Shown: positions 7,184 to 10,585 of the stretch, in pieces
Layout: every line of letters begins with the position of its first letter
How positions within the stretch are numbered: the first letter of the stretch is position 1
Source: Actinomycetota bacterium
GTDB lineage: Bacteria > Actinomycetota > Actinomycetes > Nanopelagicales > Nanopelagicaceae
Length of the DNA stretch: 10,585 nt
Direction of reading: 5' to 3'
Assembly: GCA_947381255.1 (NCBI GenBank)
Contig: CANCUC010000017.1
Location: forward strand, 1 to 10,585
Program-made: the position numbers and the translations under genes
The notes under the pieces: generated by a model
The model's database searches: none
Told to the model about the DNA's origin: nothing
Seen by the model: only the letters and a program-made list of their open reading frames with translations

Positions 7184-7189
7184 TAGACT
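7184..7189 (+). promoter_or_regulatory. Putative leaderless promoter -10 of murI-rph-rdgB
   Basis: TAGACT, then TCTCAT (six bases), then the murI GTG at 7196. The 25-base gap after DUF2017 is GC-rich (CGGGGCGGGCGG) just before it and has no properly spaced Shine-Dalgarno. The layout is the same as before pntAa (TAGATT plus six) and argF (TACGAT plus six). It would let the murI-rph-rdgB unit be transcribed independently of clpS-DUF2017. Confidence 0.5.
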
Positions 7190-7195
7190 TCTCAT

Positions 7196-7996
7196 GTGCC
7201 GCAGCCTTCATCGACCGCTCCGATTGGAGTATTTGATTCTGGCTTAGGCGGTCTCACAGTTGCCCGCGCAATCATCGATCAACTTCCGGGCGAATCCATT
7301 ATTTACGTCGGCGATAACGCAAGAGGGCCATACGGTCCGCGTACTCTCGCTGAAGTCCGCTCCTTTACCTTGGAGATCTTGGATGAGTTAGTTGAGGCAG
7401 GAGTCAAGGCGATTGTTATCGCTTGCAACACCGCTAGCTCAGCAACCTTGCGTGATGCCCGAGAGCGATATGAGATTCCCGTATTGGAAGTTATTCAACC
7501 TGCTGCACGACGTGCAGTGTCAGCTACTCGATCAGGCAGAGTAGGTGTCATTGGGACCAATGCAACCATCGAATCTGGTTCATACCTCGATGCCTTCGCA
7601 GCAGCCCCACAACTTTCAATTACCTCGGTAGCCTGTCCAGCATTTGTTGAATATGTGGAGCGCGGAGAAACCTCTGGCGCGGCTATTACAGCGGTCGCTC
7701 GTGGGTATCTACAACCGCTTATCGATGCCGATATCGACACCTTAGTTCTTGGCTGCACGCACTACCCACTTCTCACTGGCGTGATTTCTTATGTCATGGG
7801 TGATGAGGTAACTCTCGTATCCAGCGCTGAGGAGACGGCGAAAGATTTGTATCGCACATTAGTGGAGAGGGATCTCCTCAATCTCTCCGGAGATACAAAA
7901 TATAAATTTGTTGCAACAGGCGACACTGAATCCTTTAATAAATTGGCACGCCGTTTCCTCGGCCCAGAAGTGCATAGCGTCGAAGGGAAAATCTAA
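7196..7996 (+). CDS. murI: Glutamate racemase
   Basis: 266 aa, full length. Converts L-glutamate to D-glutamate for peptidoglycan stem peptides, cytoplasmic and cofactor-independent. IGVFDSGLGGLTV (10-22) contains the substrate-binding Asp-Ser pair. The two catalytic cysteines are Cys78 in IACNTAS (76-82) and Cys187 in LGCTHYPLL (185-193). GDNARGPYGPRT (39-50) is the form of the YGxR loop usual in actinobacteria. The GTG start puts the DSG motif at the normal distance from the N-terminus; the ATG at 7194 is out of frame. Transcription probably begins at or just before this GTG (see the putative -10 site). The stop TAA directly abuts the GTG of rph. The cell-wall link is only contextual with the GH18 protein upstream. 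Confidence 0.96.
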   Translation: MPQPSSTAPIGVFDSGLGGLTVARAIIDQLPGESIIYVGDNARGPYGPRTLAEVRSFTLEILDELVEAGVKAIVIACNTASSATLRDARERYEIPVLEVIQPAARRAVSATRSGRVGVIGTNATIESGSYLDAFAAAPQLSITSVACPAFVEYVERGETSGAAITAVARGYLQPLIDADIDTLVLGCTHYPLLTGVISYVMGDEVTLVSSAEETAKDLYRTLVERDLLNLSGDTKYKFVATGDTESFNKLARRFLGPEVHSVEGKI

Positions 7997-8725
7997 GTGA
8001 GTTCGAGAATAGATAATCGAGGAGCGGATCAACTTCGCCCTATCTCTTTCACCCGCAATTGGCTCAAGAATGCCGAGGGCTCAGTTCTCGTTGAATTTGG
8101 AAATACTCGCGTTCTCTGCGTCGCATCGTTTACCCCTGGCGTACCTCGCTGGCTCACTGGCAAGGGGCAGGGTTGGGTGACTAGTGAATATGCGATGTTG
8201 CCTCGCGCAACGCACACGCGATCTGATCGCGAGAGCGTTAAAGGAAAATTGGGGGGACGCACCCAAGAGATTTCTCGCCTCGTGGGTCGCTCGCTTCGCG
8301 CAGTTGTTGATACCCACGCTCTAGGCGAGAACACAATCGTTATTGACTGTGATGTCTTACAGGCAGATGGTGGAACGCGCACCGCCGCAATTACGGGTGC
8401 GTATGTGGCGCTGGCTGATGCAATCACCTGGGCAAAGGGCAAGGGCCACATCATTGGAGATCGTAAGCCACTACGCCAATCAGTTGCGGCCGTCAGTGTC
8501 GGAATTATTAAAGGCGTTCCAATGCTTGATCTTTGTTATGAAGAAGATGTAGATGCAGATACCGATATGAATATCGTCTGCACTGGCGATGGAAATTTCG
8601 TTGAGGTCCAAGGAACAGCGGAGGGAGTGCCCTTTGATCGCGCGCTCTTGAATCAACTTCTCGATCTCGGGGTTGCAGGTTGCGCAGAATTAACCCGCCT
8701 GCAAGCGGCGGCTCTAGCCTCATGA
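7997..8725 (+). CDS. rph: Ribonuclease PH
   Basis: 242 aa, standard length. Phosphorolytic 3'-5' exoribonuclease that trims tRNA precursors and takes part in RNA turnover; it works as a hexamer of the RNase PH fold. Diagnostic stretches are the N-terminal R.D.R..DQLRPI region, the phosphate-binding GGRTQEISRLVGRSLR (86-101), DCDVLQADGGTRTA (117-130), the LDLCYEEDVDADTDMNIV acidic segment (177-194) with its metal-binding aspartates, and EVQGTAEG (203-210). The GTG start immediately follows the murI stop, with AAGGGA (7984-7989) as ribosome-binding site. Its TGA overlaps the ATG of rdgB (ATGA), the coupling commonly seen for this pair. No missing key residue was found. Confidence 0.97.
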   Translation: MSSRIDNRGADQLRPISFTRNWLKNAEGSVLVEFGNTRVLCVASFTPGVPRWLTGKGQGWVTSEYAMLPRATHTRSDRESVKGKLGGRTQEISRLVGRSLRAVVDTHALGENTIVIDCDVLQADGGTRTAAITGAYVALADAITWAKGKGHIIGDRKPLRQSVAAVSVGIIKGVPMLDLCYEEDVDADTDMNIVCTGDGNFVEVQGTAEGVPFDRALLNQLLDLGVAGCAELTRLQAAALAS

Positions 8726-9381
8726 CGGAGGCATTCGCAGCGATTGACCCAGCGAAGAGCATTGTCTTGGCGACTCGAAATCTTGGAAAGGTTCTAGAGT
8801 TCGAACGAATTCTGGAGGCCGCAAAGATCGATATCGCAGTTCTTGGGCTCCGGGATTTTCCTGATATGCCAGATGTCGATGAGACGGGAACAACCTTCGC
8901 AGAGAACGCCCTGCTCAAAGCGCATCAGATTTCGGAGTACACCGGGTTGCCTGCCCTGGCTGATGACAGCGGACTTTGTGTCGATGCCCTTGGCAGAGCC
9001 CCTGGAATCTTCTCCGCGCGCTGGTCAGGCGTCCACGGAAATGACGAAGCTAATCTCAAGAAGGTTCTCTCTGAAATGAAGGAACTTGGGAACCCAGATA
9101 GAAGCGCGCGATTTCGCTGCGCAGTCGCTCTGGTCATTCCAGAAAGCCATCCAGCTGGGGCTCACGAGATAGTGCGTGAGGGGGAGATGACGGGAGGGCT
9201 CGTCTTTGCGCCCCGTGGAACAAATGGTTTTGGCTATGACCCGATATTCCAACCTACGGGTTACACCCAGACCAGCGCAGAACTCTCCTCGGAGGAGAAG
9301 GATGCGATTAGCCATCGCGCTCACGCGCTCCATGCAATTTTGCCTGAAGTCACTCGCCTTATTGCATTAGATGCTCGCTGA
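8722..9381 (+). CDS. rdgB: XTP/dITP diphosphohydrolase (HAM1/RdgB family)
   Basis: 219 aa from ATG 8722. Hydrolyses non-canonical purine nucleotides (XTP, dITP, ITP) to monophosphates, keeping them out of DNA and RNA. Family motifs: IVLATRNLGKV (14-24) binding the nucleotide, TTFAENALLKA (57-67), the metal-binding DDSGLCVDAL (81-90), GIFSARWSG (95-103), GTNGFGYDPIF (166-176) and SHRAHAL (197-203). The ATG that overlaps the rph stop by four bases was chosen because it gives a normal N-terminus; a longer frame from TTG 8680 would add 14 residues inside rph and is unlikely. The ribosome-binding site is poor, consistent with translational coupling to rph. It closes the murI-rph-rdgB unit. Confidence 0.96.
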   Translation: MTEAFAAIDPAKSIVLATRNLGKVLEFERILEAAKIDIAVLGLRDFPDMPDVDETGTTFAENALLKAHQISEYTGLPALADDSGLCVDALGRAPGIFSARWSGVHGNDEANLKKVLSEMKELGNPDRSARFRCAVALVIPESHPAGAHEIVREGEMTGGLVFAPRGTNGFGYDPIFQPTGYTQTSAELSSEEKDAISHRAHALHAILPEVTRLIALDAR

Positions 9382-9487
9382 AGTATGCGTGGATTACTCT
9401 AAAGTTCAATTTATCTAAGGTACGATTTTCGTATAGGCAAGACCCGTCCCGATCAACGAACGATCGCATTTAACCAAGGAGTCACCA
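9382..9487 (+). promoter_or_regulatory. Intergenic leader with possible promoter of the H1-like gene
   Basis: This gap contains TACGAT at 9421-9426 (the hexamer also proposed for argF) and TATAGG at 9432-9437; either could be a -10, but neither has a good -35. If TACGAT is used, the 5' leader would be about 55 bases. The leader has a small hairpin, CGATC (9450-9454) with GATCG (9462-9466), and ends with the Shine-Dalgarno AAGGAG (9476-9481) six bases before the GTG. No rdgB terminator and no tRNA was seen. Confidence 0.3.
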
Positions 9488-10381
9488 GTGGCAGTCAAAA
9501 AGACCGCTAAGAAACCAGCCGCCAAGAAGGCACCAGCTAAGAAGGTTGCCGCTAAGAAGGTTGCCAAAAAGGCTCCCGCTAAGAAAGTTGTAGCTAAGAA
9601 AGTTGTAGCGAAGAAGGCCACCGCTAAGAAAGTTGTAGCGAAGAAGGCTCCTGCGAAGAAGGCTCCTGCAAAGAAGGTTGCTAAGAAGGCGCCAGTAAAG
9701 AAAGCTGCCAAGCGAGCCGCAGTTCTCATTCCAGCGGTTTCTACCTCGACCCCAGCTTCAGCTGTTAAGCCAGCAACAACCGCAGTATTTGTAGATTCAT
9801 CCCCGAAGGCTGTCGTACCTGCTGCTACCCCTAAAGCTGTCGCACCTGCTCCTAAATCATCTTCTCGCGTTGTGCTTACCGTAATCGTCGGCGTGGTTCT
9901 GATTGCAGTTTTGGTTGTAGCGCGCAATCACAAGACAACTACGACTCCAACAAGTGAGCCAACAATGTCTAGCACCGCTTCATCAACACCAGAAGCATCT
10001 GCATCCTCTGAGATGTCAGCTGCACCAAGTGATTCCGCAACACCAGCGGCACCTCCGTCGGAAACACCAGCAACTTCCGCAGCTGCTTCATCGGCAACCG
10101 ATCTTCCACCAGTTGGAATTGTTGCTCACTACACAGCAACGGGAGCCACAATTTTCTGGTACGCAGATAAGGCTGCAGTTGGATTGACTACCTATAACGT
10201 TGAAGCTTCATCAAGTGGAGGAGCTTTCAAGCTCATCGCAACTGTTCCTGCAACTCAACTCTCACTTGATGTGACAAAGAACGGCACAGAAGGCTGGACC
10301 TCCTTTAAGATCTCAGCTGTTTACTCAGATGGAAGCATTGTTCCTGGCAAGGTCTTCGGACTTCCTGGTCAATTCGCTTAA
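9488..10381 (+). CDS. Histone H1-like lysine-rich tail fused to a transmembrane helix and a fibronectin-III-like domain
   Basis: 297 aa. Residues 1-76 are almost pure Lys/Ala/Val/Pro with the pattern AKKV/AKKAP repeated, like the DNA-binding tails of bacterial H1-like proteins and actinobacterial HU/HupB C-termini. Residues 77-126 are Ala/Pro/Val-rich. A single membrane helix (128-145, VVLTVIVGVVLIAVLVVA) is flanked by Arg127 and Arg146. A Ser/Thr/Pro/Ala linker (150-205) leads to a fibronectin-III-like beta domain (about 206-297) with Trp224, YNVEASS and KISAVYSDGS. The positive-inside rule places the lysine tail in the cytoplasm and the FnIII domain outside. DNA binding, nucleoid anchoring or binding to anionic lipids are possible roles, all inferred. 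The start GTG has a clear AAGGAG six bases upstream and no cleavable signal peptide. It is followed by a strong terminator and is probably monocistronic. Confidence 0.85.
   Translation: MAVKKTAKKPAAKKAPAKKVAAKKVAKKAPAKKVVAKKVVAKKATAKKVVAKKAPAKKAPAKKVAKKAPVKKAAKRAAVLIPAVSTSTPASAVKPATTAVFVDSSPKAVVPAATPKAVAPAPKSSSRVVLTVIVGVVLIAVLVVARNHKTTTTPTSEPTMSSTASSTPEASASSEMSAAPSDSATPAAPPSETPATSAAASSATDLPPVGIVAHYTATGATIFWYADKAAVGLTTYNVEASSSGGAFKLIATVPATQLSLDVTKNGTEGWTSFKISAVYSDGSIVPGKVFGLPGQFA
9578..9648 (+). repeat. In-frame 15/30-base direct repeats in the lysine tail
   Basis: The 17-base unit GCTAAGAAAGTTGTAGC occurs at 9578-9594, 9593-9609 and 9623-9639. The copies at 9593 and 9623 extend to an exact 26-base match, 30 bases apart. 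Each 15-base step encodes five residues (AKKVV). The identity at codon level, beyond what the peptide needs, indicates recent duplication and allows in-frame expansion or contraction. Confidence 0.85.
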
Positions 10382-10407
10382 AACTTCTGAGTTAATCTCG
10401 GATTAAC

Positions 10408-10448
10408 AATAACTCGCGCTTGTAATTTATAGCGCGAGTTATTTTTTT
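10408..10448 (+). terminator. Strong intrinsic terminator, shared by convergent genes
   Basis: A perfect 13-bp inverted repeat: 10408-10420 (core AACTCGCGCT) pairs with 10431-10443 (AGCGCGAGTT core) around a 10-base loop, followed by seven T (10442-10448). It lies 26 bases after the stop of the H1-like gene and points in its direction. On the opposite strand the hairpin is followed by a weaker T content. The stop codon of the convergent minus-strand gene (10441-10439) sits inside the stem. Confidence 0.9.
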
Positions 10449-10585
10449 AACGCTTCAAGTATCGCCCCAACGTAAACATCGCCACCAGCATCACTCAGGT
10501 GCACTCCATCTGGGGCGAAGTACTCGGGGTGGCCAAAGGAGAGGCTCGCCCAATCCACAAGCTGGGCCTGCGGATAATCCGCAAT
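10439..10585 (-). CDS. SGNH/GDSL-type hydrolase C-terminus, partial
   Basis: The last 48 codons plus TAA of a minus-strand gene that continues beyond the window. The visible peptide contains LVDWASLSFGHPEYFAPDGV and then HLSDAGGDVYVGAI. The Asp-Gly-Val-His with following Leu-Ser and Gly is the DxxH block that carries the catalytic Asp and His of SGNH hydrolases, commonly written DGIHLT..G. Such domains occur as free esterases or as the extracellular C-terminus of OafA-like membrane acyltransferases that modify cell-surface polysaccharide; the fragment alone cannot decide. It is convergent with the H1-like gene and its stop codon lies in the shared terminator stem. Confidence 0.75.
   Translation of the reverse strand: MADYPQAQLVDWASLSFGHPEYFAPDGVHLSDAGGDVYVGAILEALKK

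Noticed and set aside
8029..8454. 141-residue minus-strand open frame inside rph
   Set aside because: It lies opposite the conserved core of RNase PH and shows no family motif; shadow frame.
8680..8721. Upstream TTG start for rdgB
   Set aside because: It would add 14 residues inside rph without a family match; the ATG at 8722 with the typical ATGA overlap is a better start.
9488..9720. Tandem repeats considered as a CRISPR array or origin iterons
   Set aside because: The repeats are in-frame codons of a lysine/alanine tail with no spacers of constant length and no replication-linked neighbours.
9415..9927. 170-residue minus-strand open frame rich in Ala/Phe/Leu/Thr opposite the lysine-tail gene
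   Set aside because: Its repetitive hydrophobic sequence is just the complement of the AAG/GCN codon repeats. The plus-strand gene has a good ribosome-binding site and coherent domains.

Overview
The window looks like a compact chromosomal stretch of a mid-GC, streamlined actinobacterium. Evidence for this: the clpS / DUF2017 / murI / rph / rdgB cluster typical of actinobacteria, an actinobacterial-type DUF3039 protein, frequent GTG starts, and several genes that lack a Shine-Dalgarno sequence but carry a -10-like hexamer (TANNNT) six or seven bases before the start codon, as expected for leaderless mRNAs. The moderate base composition and very short intergenic gaps would fit a freshwater planktonic actinobacterial lineage (Nanopelagicales-like), but that placement is inference. 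No mobile element, CRISPR array, tRNA or rRNA was seen.

Layout. Bases 1-309 hold the 3' end of a YqjM-type old yellow enzyme on the plus strand. It converges on, and overlaps by 4 bases, a minus-strand block (306-3109) encoding a three-subunit proton-translocating NAD(P) transhydrogenase (pntAa-pntAb-pntB). Upstream of it on the same strand is argF (ornithine carbamoyltransferase, 3177-4121). A 30-base divergent gap with two face-to-face putative leaderless promoters separates argF from a plus-strand run. That run starts with a small DUF3039 zinc-ribbon-like protein, translationally coupled to a secreted GH18-family glycoside hydrolase (4418-6277). Then come clpS, a DUF2017 protein, murI, rph and rdgB (6307-9381), all abutting or overlapping except for a 25-base gap before murI that holds a putative leaderless promoter.

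After a 106-base gap lies the most unusual gene (9488-10381): a lysine-rich, histone H1-like N-terminal tail, one transmembrane helix, a Ser/Thr/Pro/Ala linker and a fibronectin-III-like C-terminal domain. A strong hairpin terminator (10408-10448) follows. The window ends inside a convergent minus-strand gene whose C-terminus carries an SGNH-hydrolase DxxH motif.

Most of the window is core metabolism and housekeeping: redox balancing (Pnt, OYE), arginine synthesis, cell-wall precursor supply (MurI), protein quality control (ClpS), tRNA 3' processing (RNase PH) and nucleotide-pool cleaning (RdgB). The envelope-facing GH18 protein and the H1-like membrane protein are the least explained. I do not see a defence system or an obviously new multi-gene system; the best candidate for new biology is the single H1-tail/TM/FnIII protein.
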